The position numbers and the translations under genes are program-made. A stretch of DNA of 64,000 bases from a virus. Every line of letters begins with the position of its first letter. The stretch's first letter is position 1. Of this stretch, positions 6,745 to 15,234 are shown one piece after another. Below the pieces are notes generated by a model. The model saw only the letters and a list, made by a program, of their open reading frames with translations. It was not told the DNA's origin and searched no databases. The stretch lies in IMG/VR virus record IMGVR_UViG_3300009509_000010, positions 1-64,000 of that record. One strand, given 5' to 3'.

Positions 6745-7054
6745 CCAAAATGACCTCGAAAAAGAGATCGAATATCTGCGGGCGTGGTGCAAGGTAAACG
6801 CCCACGATCAAGTTATTCGGACCTCGATCAACCGGCCGGTGGTTGAGGTTCTCTTGGGGGCCTTAAACGCTGAGCCCTACGAGCCAAAGACCACACCGGC
6901 CCAACGGGCCGAGGTGTTGCGGGAAATGGGCCGCCATGTTCAAGGATACGTTTTGAAGTTGTTCGGCGATATCGTTGACGATCTCGATCAAGCTGAAAGG
7001 TGCTTACAAGGTAGACCAAATGAATGCTTACACGATATACCGAAACCCACGTGA
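6737..7054 (+). CDS. Small helical protein, paralogue of the previous gene
   Basis: Translation probably starts at the TTG at 6737, overlapping the previous stop and preceded by GGGAGGTGGG. The 105-residue product aligns with the previous gene along its length (NDLEKEIEYLRAW, YEPKTT, LFGDIVDDLDQAE). The last ten or so residues overlap the next gene in another frame. The function is unknown; tandem duplication is the clearest signal. Confidence 0.6.
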   Translation: MTNQNDLEKEIEYLRAWCKVNAHDQVIRTSINRPVVEVLLGALNAEPYEPKTTPAQRAEVLREMGRHVQGYVLKLFGDIVDDLDQAERCLQGRPNECLHDIPKPT

Positions 7055-7244
7055 CTACCCGGGCCAATACGTGGCCCGCCGGTGGGTGGTTTACGAAGAC
7101 CGGATCGAGCCCGATCATGAACCGCTCGAGGTTTCGCCAGAGCTCTACGTCGTGCGGCAAGCGATCTTTGCGGTGACTCCTGACGTTATTTGTTTACGGC
7201 GAAGCCCGAACGACGATCCCGCGGTGTATGAAACATGGATATAG
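7020..7244 (+). CDS. Small protein of the DYP-VRRY family (paralogue of 4801-5016)
   Basis: This 74-residue protein starts at ATG 7020 with AAGGT upstream. Its N-terminus YTIYRNPRDYPGQYVARRW matches the small protein at 4801-5016, and the C-terminal half (LRRSPNDDPAVYETW) corresponds loosely to the end of that protein. It overlaps the preceding gene by 35 bases. Function unknown. Confidence 0.65.
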   Translation: MNAYTIYRNPRDYPGQYVARRWVVYEDRIEPDHEPLEVSPELYVVRQAIFAVTPDVICLRRSPNDDPAVYETWI

Positions 7245-7516
7245 ACGATCAACAATTCATCGTGATCCCACAACCGACCCTCGAATGGTTGGCCGGTTGT
7301 GAGCTGATCGAGCGGTACGCCAAGGCGTCTGTAGCTATGGCGGCGGTGTCCTCGTATCGAGATCTTTGGTTCAACCGGCGGCGGTTCGAGATTGATTTGG
7401 CCGACGAATTGGTGATCCGCGATCAACTCGGTTGGTGTTGGTATGCGGTGATAGACCTAGTCCTAAAAGACCTCCGAGCTCAGTTGATTGAAGCTATGAG
7501 GAAAAGCAATGGATGA
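7235..7516 (+). CDS. Hypothetical protein, 93 residues
   Basis: The ATG overlaps the end of the preceding gene. The protein begins with an acidic MDIDDQQF, has a helical centre with several Trp and Tyr residues, and ends KDLRAQLIEAMRKSNG. No motif or family is recognised. Overlap with both neighbours shows that it belongs to the same transcription unit. Confidence 0.55.
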   Translation: MDIDDQQFIVIPQPTLEWLAGCELIERYAKASVAMAAVSSYRDLWFNRRRFEIDLADELVIRDQLGWCWYAVIDLVLKDLRAQLIEAMRKSNG

Positions 7517-7763
7517 TACTTATTACAACCAAAACAGTCTAAGGCTTGCGAGGTGCCCGGGGCCTCACCAATTCAAACTCAATTGCCCCTATACCGACCG
7601 TTGCGAGGTTTGTGGTGGGGTGGTGTTGCGCCCTTGGGTCGAGGCCTACAATCAAGGGCTCGAGCATGGCCGAACCGCTCCTCAACATTGCCCCGGATGT
7701 GAGGCCGAGAATACTCTCGAACCAAACGGGAGCGGCGGCGTGCGGTGCGTCGCTTGCGATTGA
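7509..7763 (+). CDS. Double zinc-ribbon small protein (paralogue of 7776-8036)
   Basis: This 84-residue protein contains CPGPH, CEVC, then a helical GLEHGRTAPQH, and a second ribbon CPGC/CVAC. The next gene has the same layout: HTF, CTKC, GFEDGLANLGH, CPSC/CPYC. The shared G-x-E-x-G-x-x-x-x-x-H helix between two ribbons marks the pair as duplicates. Probably metal-binding; role unknown. Confidence 0.65.
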   Translation: MDDTYYNQNSLRLARCPGPHQFKLNCPYTDRCEVCGGVVLRPWVEAYNQGLEHGRTAPQHCPGCEAENTLEPNGSGGVRCVACD

Positions 7764-7775
7764 AAGGGTTAATCC

Positions 7776-8036
7776 GTGTCACCTCGAGACCAACGCAGTC
7801 AAGGCAACGCCGAGCGGCTCGACAGCTGCAACCGGCCCCACACATTTAGGGCCAACGTAGCCAACCTCTATCGGTGGTATTGCACTAAGTGCAAAGGGGA
7901 GGTCTCGGAGGGCGAGGCGATATGGTACACCTTGGGCTTTGAGGACGGGTTGGCCAACCTTGGCCATTGCCCGAGCTGCAAACGGCAGATCCCGATCAAC
8001 GGGATTTGCCCCTATTGCGGCGGGGATGTCGGGTGA
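7776..8036 (+). CDS. Double zinc-ribbon small protein (paralogue of 7509-7763)
   Basis: A GTG start with AAAGGG upstream gives an 86-residue protein with CTKC, a helix GFEDGLANLGH, and CPSC/CPYC at the end. It is a tandem paralogue of the preceding gene. The stop overlaps the next ATG (TGATG), so translation is coupled. Function unknown. Confidence 0.65.
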   Translation: MSPRDQRSQGNAERLDSCNRPHTFRANVANLYRWYCTKCKGEVSEGEAIWYTLGFEDGLANLGHCPSCKRQIPINGICPYCGGDVG

Positions 8037-8272
8037 TGGTTTTGCAATATCAGCACCCAAAAATCACGTCAAACTGGTTATATATAGCGTATATGGTGAT
8101 TATTGCGGCCGCGGTATTGGTTTTAATTTTTGGAGTGTACCGAAACAACTACACCGATCGGTTTACCCAAGGGTGTCTCGAGTGGTGCCAGTCCCATGGC
8201 GCCTACGATACACCCGAACAATATCTCGATTGTGCGTGGCGTTGCGAACAGGCGGTGGAGCGTAACCGGTGA
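8036..8272 (+). CDS. Single-pass membrane protein with cysteine pairs
   Basis: This 78-residue protein has one strong membrane segment at about residues 14-34 (WLYIAYMVIIAAAVLVLIFG), followed by a soluble tail with C-L-E-W-C and C-A-W-R-C pairs suited to two disulfides. With few positive charges before the helix and a Cys-rich tail, an N-in, periplasm-facing tail is plausible. It could act at the host envelope; this is inference. The ATG overlaps the previous stop. Confidence 0.6.
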   Translation: MVLQYQHPKITSNWLYIAYMVIIAAAVLVLIFGVYRNNYTDRFTQGCLEWCQSHGAYDTPEQYLDCAWRCEQAVERNR

Positions 8273-8296
8273 TTGAAACCATAAAGGATATGATTG

Positions 8297-8533
8297 ATGC
8301 GCCCTAAATCCAATTCAAGGCCACGGGCCGAGCGCAAGGTTCACCTACACCACAACGGCGGGGCGGCGTGTGGGGCGGTGTCAACCGCCAAGACCTGGCC
8401 CCACACGGTGGGCCGAGTAGTATGGCCCTCGGTGGTAACTGATTTCAAGTGCCGGGCCTGCGAAAGGATCTTTTCTCGGGATAACTTGGGGAGAATTCAA
8501 GCCGATGATAGACGGGAGCAAGCCCAGGCCTAG
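8297..8533 (+). CDS. Small basic protein with one CxxC pair
   Basis: This 78-residue, Arg- and Lys-rich protein starts at ATG 8297 (AAAGGA seven bases upstream); a TTG directly before it is the alternative. It carries HHNGGAACG and CRACERIFSRDN, together a possible zinc site. It ends the run of small genes; about 40 bases of spacer follow before the nuclease gene. Confidence 0.5.
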   Translation: MRPKSNSRPRAERKVHLHHNGGAACGAVSTAKTWPHTVGRVVWPSVVTDFKCRACERIFSRDNLGRIQADDRREQAQA

Positions 8534-8575
8534 TTATCCGCCAAACCACAACTATCCACAACGACCGGGGACAAT

Positions 8576-10297
8576 ATGACCGTTTGGATCTCACCGACTC
8601 AGATCGCCACCTTCAAAGGGTGCCATCGAAAATGGGCCTATCGATACATTGACGGGATCAAGCCGCCACCAAAGCCCACCCAAGAATTTGGGATCGAGGG
8701 CCACAAGCGCAACGAGCTATATTTACGCAAGGGCCAACACGTCGGTGATGACGATGTGGGCAAGGTGTGCCAACAGGGGATCAAGCCCGGATATATGCCC
8801 ACCCCGGCCCCCGATCTCTTGATCGAGTCAAAGTTGACGATCCCGATCCTTGGTGGGGCGGCCACCATGATTGGATACATTGATTGCATTTTGCCCCCTC
8901 GCCAGGCCGGGTCCACCGTGACCGTACCGGTGGCCCATGATTGGAAGTTTACGAAAGATCTTCGGTGGGCCATGACCCCAGCGGAGCTCGCCGAGGATAG
9001 CCAAGCGGCGGTGTATACCCGTTGGCTACAGCTAAAATACAAGGTCCAGAAGGTGGTGGCGCGGTGGGTGTACTTTTGCGGGCGCATCAACGCCAAATCC
9101 GAGGACGGCCGACCTCGGACCCCGAGGGGGGTCAAAAAGAGCGAGTTGACTTTTACCGCGGCCGAGATCGAAGCCAATTGGCAACGCGAGATCGAGGTGG
9201 CCAAGCAAATCGTCGAGACCAAGGCCAAGTTTGCCAAGGCGGCCGACGTGCCCCCGAATGAGACGCATTGCGACGCATACGGGGGGTGTGATTATCGCGA
9301 AATGTGCCCCATTGGTGACGGGTTTGGCCTCGGGGCCATGCTCGAGCAATGGGATCGCACCCACAACGGAAATTGGAACAAGGAGCAAGACAAGATGTCA
9401 GCCGATGACGTTATGGCCGTTTTGAAGGCCCACAAAGCCAACATGTTGGCCCATGCCAAGGCCCCACCGGCGGAGGAAAAAGAACCGCGCCAAAAAGTTA
9501 CCGAAACGACCCCCCCGCCGGTGGAGCCCCAACAGGATAGCACACCCGCGGCCGGGATCGAGCTTGTGGCCAAACTCCAAGCGCAATCCGGACAAGCCGA
9601 GCTCCCCGCCGAGCCCCCACCCACTGCTGAGGAGCCCGACCTCCTGTCAAAGCTCCAAGCTCAGACCGGGGCCACCGGGGTCAACCCACCCGAGGCCCAA
9701 GCGGCCGAGCCCAAGGTGGTGGTTGCCAAAACGGAGCCCCCACCGGTGGAGCCGTTGACCAATGGAGCGGCGGCCGATGGCCTCGCGACACACACCAAGG
9801 CCGAGCCGGCGGCCGAAACACCCCCCTTTGTGGCGGAGTGGGGCGAGGATATCCCGGCGGAGGTGGGCAAGGTGGTTGAGACCGTGCCAGATAAGCCCCT
9901 CGAAACGGTCAAGCCCACCAAGGGCAAGCCCAAAACCTCCAAGGTCAACACCTCCAAGGCGACCAAGGCGCCGTTTGTGCTCTGTATCGACGCGATACCG
10001 GCAAAGCTCCACAACGGGACCTTGGGCGAGGTGGTGCACCTATCTGAGTTTTTGGAGCCCTACACCACGGCAATCCAAAAAGGCCACCGTTGCGAGGAAC
10101 ACCCGCAAGGGGTGGATCATTGGGCCTTGATTGAATTCAACAATGGGCCCGGGATCCTTGCTCACCATGTGGCAACGCAGCTCGACAAAAAGGGGTTTTC
10201 GGGTGTGCTCGTTGTAGACGGTGACACCCCCGAGGCTCGGGCTGTCAAGGAGGTGTTGATCCGGCGGGCCGACGTCGTTTTTAGGGGGGTCAGATGA
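8576..10297 (+). CDS. Cas4/RecB-like PD-(D/E)XK nuclease with long C-terminal extension
   Basis: Residues 1-245 match the PD-(D/E)XK exonuclease fold with an iron-sulfur cluster: SPTQIATFKGCHRKW (C16), E84, GYID103, HD122WK124 and the QxxxY motif Q143AAVY147, then C232, C238 and C244. It should resect or process DNA ends in recombination-dependent replication. About 170 Pro/Ala/Glu-rich residues follow, containing a repeated short motif (AKLQAQSG, SKLQAQTG). The last 110 residues form a separate alpha/beta-looking domain of unknown role. The ATG follows a 40-base spacer holding a DnaA-box-like CTATCCACA. The stop overlaps the next start (ATGA). Confidence 0.85.
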   Translation: MTVWISPTQIATFKGCHRKWAYRYIDGIKPPPKPTQEFGIEGHKRNELYLRKGQHVGDDDVGKVCQQGIKPGYMPTPAPDLLIESKLTIPILGGAATMIGYIDCILPPRQAGSTVTVPVAHDWKFTKDLRWAMTPAELAEDSQAAVYTRWLQLKYKVQKVVARWVYFCGRINAKSEDGRPRTPRGVKKSELTFTAAEIEANWQREIEVAKQIVETKAKFAKAADVPPNETHCDAYGGCDYREMCPIGDGFGLGAMLEQWDRTHNGNWNKEQDKMSADDVMAVLKAHKANMLAHAKAPPAEEKEPRQKVTETTPPPVEPQQDSTPAAGIELVAKLQAQSGQAELPAEPPPTAEEPDLLSKLQAQTGATGVNPPEAQAAEPKVVVAKTEPPPVEPLTNGAAADGLATHTKAEPAAETPPFVAEWGEDIPAEVGKVVETVPDKPLETVKPTKGKPKTSKVNTSKATKAPFVLCIDAIPAKLHNGTLGEVVHLSEFLEPYTTAIQKGHRCEEHPQGVDHWALIEFNNGPGILAHHVATQLDKKGFSGVLVVDGDTPEARAVKEVLIRRADVVFRGVR

Positions 10298-10635
10298 GCA
10301 ACCTAGTCCAAGTCTATAACCTAGCAAGGGAAGCGGTTCGGGAACTCGCGAATATTGCAAGGGCGATCGATAATGTCGCAATCTGCCTTCGAGAAAGCCC
10401 TCGAGATCATGGGCTACAAGCCCGAGGATGTGACACCACAATCGACCTTGGGCCGACTGTTGAGGGAAACGGGGCCACAGAAAACGCGAGAGTTTCGGAG
10501 GATCCACAACCTACCGCGGCGGACGTGGGAAAACGATCCGGATCTTCCGGAGCTAACGCGGCTCCTGACCCAGTTTTTACGGACCCCCGCGGGATCCATG
10601 TCCCTATGGCCAATTCAAGCGGCCGGTTTGCGTGA
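10294..10635 (+). CDS. Doubtful overlapping small protein
   Basis: An ATG overlaps the nuclease stop (ATGA) and opens a 113-codon frame. The first 35 residues look like a plausible helix pair (LVQVYNLAREAVRELANIARAI), but the rest overlaps the SF2 helicase gene by more than 260 bases and reads as a shadow. It may be a real coupling cistron or a decayed gene whose end was overrun by the helicase start. Confidence 0.25.
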   Translation: MSNLVQVYNLAREAVRELANIARAIDNVAICLRESPRDHGLQARGCDTTIDLGPTVEGNGATENARVSEDPQPTAADVGKRSGSSGANAAPDPVFTDPRGIHVPMANSSGRFA

Positions 10636-12100
10636 GATTCACGACGTGGGGGGCCTGTTCGGGCCCATGGCGGTATCGGCTGGCAAAACGCTGATCACGC
10701 TATTGGCCCCGGTGGTGCTCGGGGCCGAGCGGCCCCTCCTCGTGGTGCCCGCAGCTTTGCGGGAACAAACCAAACGGTTTGTGATCCCGCAAATGGCCAA
10801 CCATTGGCGGTTGCACCCCCACCTAAAAATTGTGGGGTATACCGAGTTGAGCTTGGCCAAAAACGCCGAGTTTCTTATAAAATACCGGCCGGATCTCATT
10901 ATCGCCGATGAATGCCACCGCCTCAAAAATACCCAAGCCGGGCGCACAAAACGCCTCGTTCGCTTTATGCGAGAGCACCCCGAAACCAAATTTGTAGGAC
11001 TATCGGGGACGGTGACCAACCGATCGATCAGGGACTACGCCCACATTTTGCGGTGGTGCCTTGGGGAGGGGACCCCGTTGCCCGACTCGTGGCAGGAGCT
11101 GAGCCAATGGGCCGACGCCCTAGACGAGGTCGACCCAAAAGAGGAGCCGGGGCCACCGGGTGCGCTCCAAGCTTGGGCCATCAATGGCAACGTTCGCAAG
11201 GGGTACCGCAACCGCCTAACCGAAACCCGTGGGGTGATCGCCACCGGGGAGGGTGAACTCGGGGTGAGCCTGCAAATTATATCAAGGAGGCCACCGGTTC
11301 CTGGCCACGTGGCCAAGCTGATCCAAACCATGGTCAACAAGTGGGTGACCCCATACGGTGAGGAGATCACCGAGGCGGTGGACTTGTGGCGCCACGTTCG
11401 CGAGCTTGCGTGTGGGTTCTATTACCGATGGGAGCCACCCCCGCCGGCGGAGTGGCTCGCGGCTCGCAAGGCTTGGAAAACTTACGTTCGTTACACTCTG
11501 CTACATAACCGCAGAAACCTAGACACCGAGCTACAGGTTTGGAACGAAGCCGCCCGAGCGGTAAAGCCACCACCGGAGTGGCGCGACTGGGTTGCGGTCA
11601 AAGATATTTACGAGATCAACACGGTGGCCGAGTGGGTGGACTTTTATGCCTTGGAGGACGCCACCAAGTGGCTCGAACAAGATCGCGGGATCGTTTGGAC
11701 CGAACATAACGCCTTTGGGGTGGAGCTCGCCAAGTTTTCGGGATTCTCCTACTTTGGGGCCGGCCCCAAGGCTAACGTCGGGATTCTCGAGCACAAGGGG
11801 CCTTGCATTGCCAGTATCCGGGCGCATTGCGAGGGCAAAAACTTGCAACACAACCACCACCGCAATCTAATCGTGACGCCACCGAGCTCTGGAAAAACAT
11901 GGGAACAGCTCCTCGGGCGAACCCACCGCCATGGCCAAAAAGCCGAGGAGGTGGTGGCCGAGGTCTATACTCAGGTGGCCGAGCTCGTGGCCAGTTTTCG
12001 CCAAGCTGTGAGGGACGCCCACTATCTCGAGGACACCCTCGGAAGCAGGCAAAAGCTGCTATATGCGGACATCAATTTCGACTTTTCGGGGGCCACATGA
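10373..12100 (+). CDS. SF2 (SNF2/DEAD-like) DNA helicase
   Basis: This 575-residue protein has ordered superfamily 2 motifs: Walker A as MAVSAGKTLITLL, motif II IADECHRLKN (DECH box), motif III GLSGTVTN, and motif VI QLLGRTHRHGQ near the C-terminus. The arginine-finger motif with RxHRxGQ is typical of SNF2-related translocases. It should remodel DNA or protein-DNA complexes during replication or recombination. ATG 10373 is chosen because AAGGG lies eight bases upstream; a TTG at 10355 is possible. The following gene overlaps its stop (ATGA). Confidence 0.9.
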   Translation: MSQSAFEKALEIMGYKPEDVTPQSTLGRLLRETGPQKTREFRRIHNLPRRTWENDPDLPELTRLLTQFLRTPAGSMSLWPIQAAGLREIHDVGGLFGPMAVSAGKTLITLLAPVVLGAERPLLVVPAALREQTKRFVIPQMANHWRLHPHLKIVGYTELSLAKNAEFLIKYRPDLIIADECHRLKNTQAGRTKRLVRFMREHPETKFVGLSGTVTNRSIRDYAHILRWCLGEGTPLPDSWQELSQWADALDEVDPKEEPGPPGALQAWAINGNVRKGYRNRLTETRGVIATGEGELGVSLQIISRRPPVPGHVAKLIQTMVNKWVTPYGEEITEAVDLWRHVRELACGFYYRWEPPPPAEWLAARKAWKTYVRYTLLHNRRNLDTELQVWNEAARAVKPPPEWRDWVAVKDIYEINTVAEWVDFYALEDATKWLEQDRGIVWTEHNAFGVELAKFSGFSYFGAGPKANVGILEHKGPCIASIRAHCEGKNLQHNHHRNLIVTPPSSGKTWEQLLGRTHRHGQKAEEVVAEVYTQVAELVASFRQAVRDAHYLEDTLGSRQKLLYADINFDFSGAT

Positions 12101-12369
12101 CAAGTTTTGACAACCGGTGCATTGACTGCGATAAACCGATTAGGGATTCGTTTGATCGGTGTTACGACTGCGATCAAGCGTATCGCGGTGAGGAACTGAA
12201 GCTCGAAGGCAAGCTATCGACTGAGACCGCCAAGGGGTATGGCGCCAAACTCAGGGGATACGGCGAGGAGATCGTTTGGTTTCCCAAGAGTTTGGTTGTG
12301 TTTCACGACGGGGCGTTTTGGGTCCCGCGGTGGTTGGCCCTCGAAAAAGACCTATTACCGGATGGGTAG
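12097..12369 (+). CDS. Small zinc-ribbon protein
   Basis: This 90-residue protein begins with a compact CIDC and CYDC pair within the first 26 residues, suited to one zinc ion, followed by a mixed region with a Trp-rich end (FWVPRWLALEKD). It starts on the helicase stop. It may accompany the replication proteins; function unknown. About 50 bases with three TAACGGG/CAACGGG repeats separate it from the next gene. Confidence 0.6.
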   Translation: MTSFDNRCIDCDKPIRDSFDRCYDCDQAYRGEELKLEGKLSTETAKGYGAKLRGYGEEIVWFPKSLVVFHDGAFWVPRWLALEKDLLPDG

Positions 12370-12418
12370 CTGGTAACGGGTGACAGGTAACGGGAAACGT
12401 GCAACGGGAGCCTAAACC

Positions 12419-12901
12419 ATGTCCGATTTTGATGGGATTGAAAAAGCCCAAGTATTTAAGTCTTCTAACTATATTCTACCGGGGACTTATCCGATCTTGT
12501 TTATCAACAGTCTGAAAAAGATCCGGTCCCAAAAGAATGGCAACAAGCTATTTATCGCCGAGCTTGACATTATCGAGTCAAAGGTGGACGGGAGGCCACC
12601 TGGAACCGATATGTCTGCTATCTTCAACCTGACCAAACACGGCGAAACGGCTCTCGGGAACGTCAAGGCCCTCCTTGCGGCGGCGATTGATGTGCCCGAG
12701 GACAAGATTGATGCCAAAACCGCGGATCTCGCGGTTAGCTCTGAAAACCCGTTTCACGGACGGCTGATCCGGTGTGAGGCGGTAGACATTACGACGCGGG
12801 ACGGCGAACCGTTCACCAAGCCCAATTTTTCACCCCTACCGGCGGAGCTCCAAGCTCAAGCAGCCGAGCTCCACGAAAAGGCCGGTTTCGCACCGTTTTA
12901 G
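12419..12901 (+). CDS. Putative single-stranded DNA-binding protein (DUF669-like)
   Basis: This 160-residue protein has an OB-fold-like opening (GTYPILFINSLKKIRSQKNGNKLFIAELDII) with alternating strands and basic loops, and an acidic to hydrophobic C-terminus ending GFAPF, as often seen in phage SSB-type proteins. Its position between helicase and polymerase supports an SSB role. The assignment rests on pattern and context only. Confidence 0.5.
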   Translation: MSDFDGIEKAQVFKSSNYILPGTYPILFINSLKKIRSQKNGNKLFIAELDIIESKVDGRPPGTDMSAIFNLTKHGETALGNVKALLAAAIDVPEDKIDAKTADLAVSSENPFHGRLIRCEAVDITTRDGEPFTKPNFSPLPAELQAQAAELHEKAGFAPF

Positions 12902-12910
12902 GTTCTTACG

Positions 12911-14803
12911 GTGGTGGTGATTGCCTTTGACCTCGAAACCGACCGGTTTCGACCGGGGCTAATGGCGCCCCCTCCGGTGTGTTTGTCTCACGCCCACGGC
13001 GAGGCCTCGGGCCTCAAAGTGGGCGGTGAGATCACAACCTACGCCGCATCAATTTTCGAGCACGCCCTCGAGGGCCACGCGTGTGTTGTGGGCCATAACG
13101 TGTCCTACGATATGGCGGTTTTGCTTGCCCACTGTCCTGAGCTCGCCGATTTCATTTGGGAGCTTTACGCAACGGGCCGAGTTCGGTGCACCATGGTGAG
13201 GGAAAAGCTGCTCGATATTGCCGAGGGGACACACGGGGGCGAGTGGGACGCAACGGGCGAGAAAAAGATCAAGAAAAACTATGATCTAGCAAGTATTGTC
13301 CTCAGGAAATGGCACGAAAAACGGGACAAAACAACTTGGCGGACCGGTTACGGCGAGCTTGCCCACGTGCCCGTCGAGCAGTGGCCGGCGGGGGCTGTGG
13401 AGTATGCGATCACCGACGCCACCGACGCCCTCAGGCTGTACAACGAACAAGAGGCCCGAGCGCACAAAATGCGTTACGGGTTACCGGATCAAGGCTCGCA
13501 AACTCGAGCGGATTTTGGTTTACGTTTGATGTCGGTGTGGGGGATCCGGACCGATGGTCATAGCGTTGATAAACTCAAGGAGGCCACCGATAGACGTTTC
13601 GAGGAGCTCAAATTTGACCTACAAGCGGTGGGCCTAGTCCGAACCAAACAGACACCCAAGGGCAAGGAGTCAAAAAACCAGGCCAAGATCCGGGATTTGG
13701 TCGAGCGGTCCTATTCGGGGCCGAGTATCCCTCGAACTGATAAAGGCTCGGTCAAAACGGATGCAGACACCTTGGAGCTTTGTGACGATCCTTTGGCCGC
13801 GGTTTTGCTCGAATATGTGAGCCTTGAAAAAAGCGCCGGGACGTTTATCAACAAGCTGCTCGAAGGGGTCGATGTGCCGATCCACCCCTCATTTAACGTG
13901 TTGGTGAATTCGGGCCGCACAAGTTGTTATAACCCAAACTTGCAACAACAACCGCGGGTGCCCGGGGTGAGGGAGTGTTTTAGGCCTCGAGACGGGTGGG
14001 TTTATATTGCGTGCGACTATGACAGCCAAGAGCTGAGGACGTGGGCCCAAGTGTGTCTCGACCTCACCGGGTCGAGCACCCTTGCCGAAAAATACCAGGC
14101 GGATCCCGATTTTGATCCACACCTCGATTTTGCTGCGGGACTTTTAGGCCTCGACTATTCCGAGGCCCAACGGCGGAAAAAGCAAGGTGACCCAAAAGTT
14201 AAAGAGTATAGGCAACAAGCTAAGCCTGCGAATTTTGGGTTTCCTGTTGGGATGTCGGCCAAAACGTTTCTGACCTATGCCCGGGGCTATGGGTTGATTA
14301 TCGACGAGGACCGGGCCAACAAGTTGCGCCAAAGGTGGTATAAACAATGGCCCGAGTCACAAGATTATTTCAAATTGATCAATCAACAAGTGGGCCAAGC
14401 CGGTGTGGGCGATATCGTCCAACTACGATCGGGCCGCAAGCGGGGCTTGTGCCGCTACACGGTGGCCGCTAACAGCTATTTTCAAGGCCTTGCGGCTGAC
14501 GCCAGCAAGCTGGCCCTATGGCACGTTTCGAGGGCCTGTTATCAAGACCGAAAGTCACCGTTGTTTGGGTGTCGGCCGGTGATTTTTTTGCACGACGAGA
14601 TCATAATGGAATCCCCCGAGGCCTACGCCCACCTAGCGGCCCCCGAGCTCGAGCGGGTTATGGTCGAGGCAATGGCGCAATTCACGCCTAACGTGCCATG
14701 CCGCGCCACCGCGGCATTGATGCGACGGTGGGCCAAAGGGGCCGAGCCCGTCTATATCAACGGTCGGTTGGTGCCCTACGAGGACGTGAGGGGTGCGGCA
14801 TGA
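12911..14803 (+). CDS. polA: Family A DNA polymerase with 3'-5' exonuclease
   Basis: This 630-residue replicative polymerase lacks a 5'-3' exonuclease. Proofreading motifs: D7-L-E9 (Exo I), N63xxxD67 (Exo II), Y165xxxD169 (Exo III). Polymerase motifs: motif A D369-Y-D-S-Q-E374-L-R376, motif B R434xxxK438xxxF442-G-F-P-V446-G447, motif C H561-D562-E563. The O-helix tyrosine of Escherichia coli Pol I (Y766) is V446 here, and motif A has DYDSQELR instead of DYSQIELR, as in other phage branches. The first of three consecutive GTG codons is taken as the start. The resolvase gene overlaps the end (ATGA). Confidence 0.96.
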   Translation: MVVIAFDLETDRFRPGLMAPPPVCLSHAHGEASGLKVGGEITTYAASIFEHALEGHACVVGHNVSYDMAVLLAHCPELADFIWELYATGRVRCTMVREKLLDIAEGTHGGEWDATGEKKIKKNYDLASIVLRKWHEKRDKTTWRTGYGELAHVPVEQWPAGAVEYAITDATDALRLYNEQEARAHKMRYGLPDQGSQTRADFGLRLMSVWGIRTDGHSVDKLKEATDRRFEELKFDLQAVGLVRTKQTPKGKESKNQAKIRDLVERSYSGPSIPRTDKGSVKTDADTLELCDDPLAAVLLEYVSLEKSAGTFINKLLEGVDVPIHPSFNVLVNSGRTSCYNPNLQQQPRVPGVRECFRPRDGWVYIACDYDSQELRTWAQVCLDLTGSSTLAEKYQADPDFDPHLDFAAGLLGLDYSEAQRRKKQGDPKVKEYRQQAKPANFGFPVGMSAKTFLTYARGYGLIIDEDRANKLRQRWYKQWPESQDYFKLINQQVGQAGVGDIVQLRSGRKRGLCRYTVAANSYFQGLAADASKLALWHVSRACYQDRKSPLFGCRPVIFLHDEIIMESPEAYAHLAAPELERVMVEAMAQFTPNVPCRATAALMRRWAKGAEPVYINGRLVPYEDVRGAA

Positions 14804-15234
14804 TCGTTGCCATTGACCCCGGAAAGCATGCGAGCGGGTGGGCGGTGTTTATTGAGGGCAAGCTAATCTCGTGTGGTTTCACGAACGATTGGCGCCAAGT
14901 GTGGTGTAGCTATATGCGGTGCCCACCGTTGAAATTAGCCATTGTTGAGGCCCCTCGAGTTTATGACCGGCGGCGGTGGAAAGGCGACCCCAACGACTTG
15001 ATCGATATTTCGATCGCGGGTGGGATTTTGGGCGGGGCGTTGCGGCCAGAGGCAATCAAGGTGATCCGGCCCCAAGATTGGAAAGGGCAAACGCCCAAGC
15101 GGGTGCAAGCGGATCGGACCTTGGCCAAGCTCACCGAGGCGGAGCTCGAGCAGGTCAAGGGGACCACCACGGCGAGCAAAATGCACAATGTGATTGACGC
15201 GGTTGGGATCGGTTTGTGGGAGCTCAAAAGATGA
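14800..15234 (+). CDS. RuvC-like Holliday junction resolvase
   Basis: This 144-residue protein has the RNase H-like resolvase pattern: D6-P-G in the first strand (VAIDPGKHASGWAVF), E50 in AIVEAP, and a C-terminal helix with H129 and D133 (MHNVIDAVGIG). These acidic residues would bind metal for cutting branched DNA, which phages need before packaging. It overlaps the polymerase stop and the next start. Confidence 0.85.
   Translation: MIVAIDPGKHASGWAVFIEGKLISCGFTNDWRQVWCSYMRCPPLKLAIVEAPRVYDRRRWKGDPNDLIDISIAGGILGGALRPEAIKVIRPQDWKGQTPKRVQADRTLAKLTEAELEQVKGTTTASKMHNVIDAVGIGLWELKR

Noticed and set aside
8534-8560. DnaA-box-like sequences TTATCCGCC and CTATCCACA
   Set aside because: Only two imperfect matches in a 40-base gap; not enough to call an origin.
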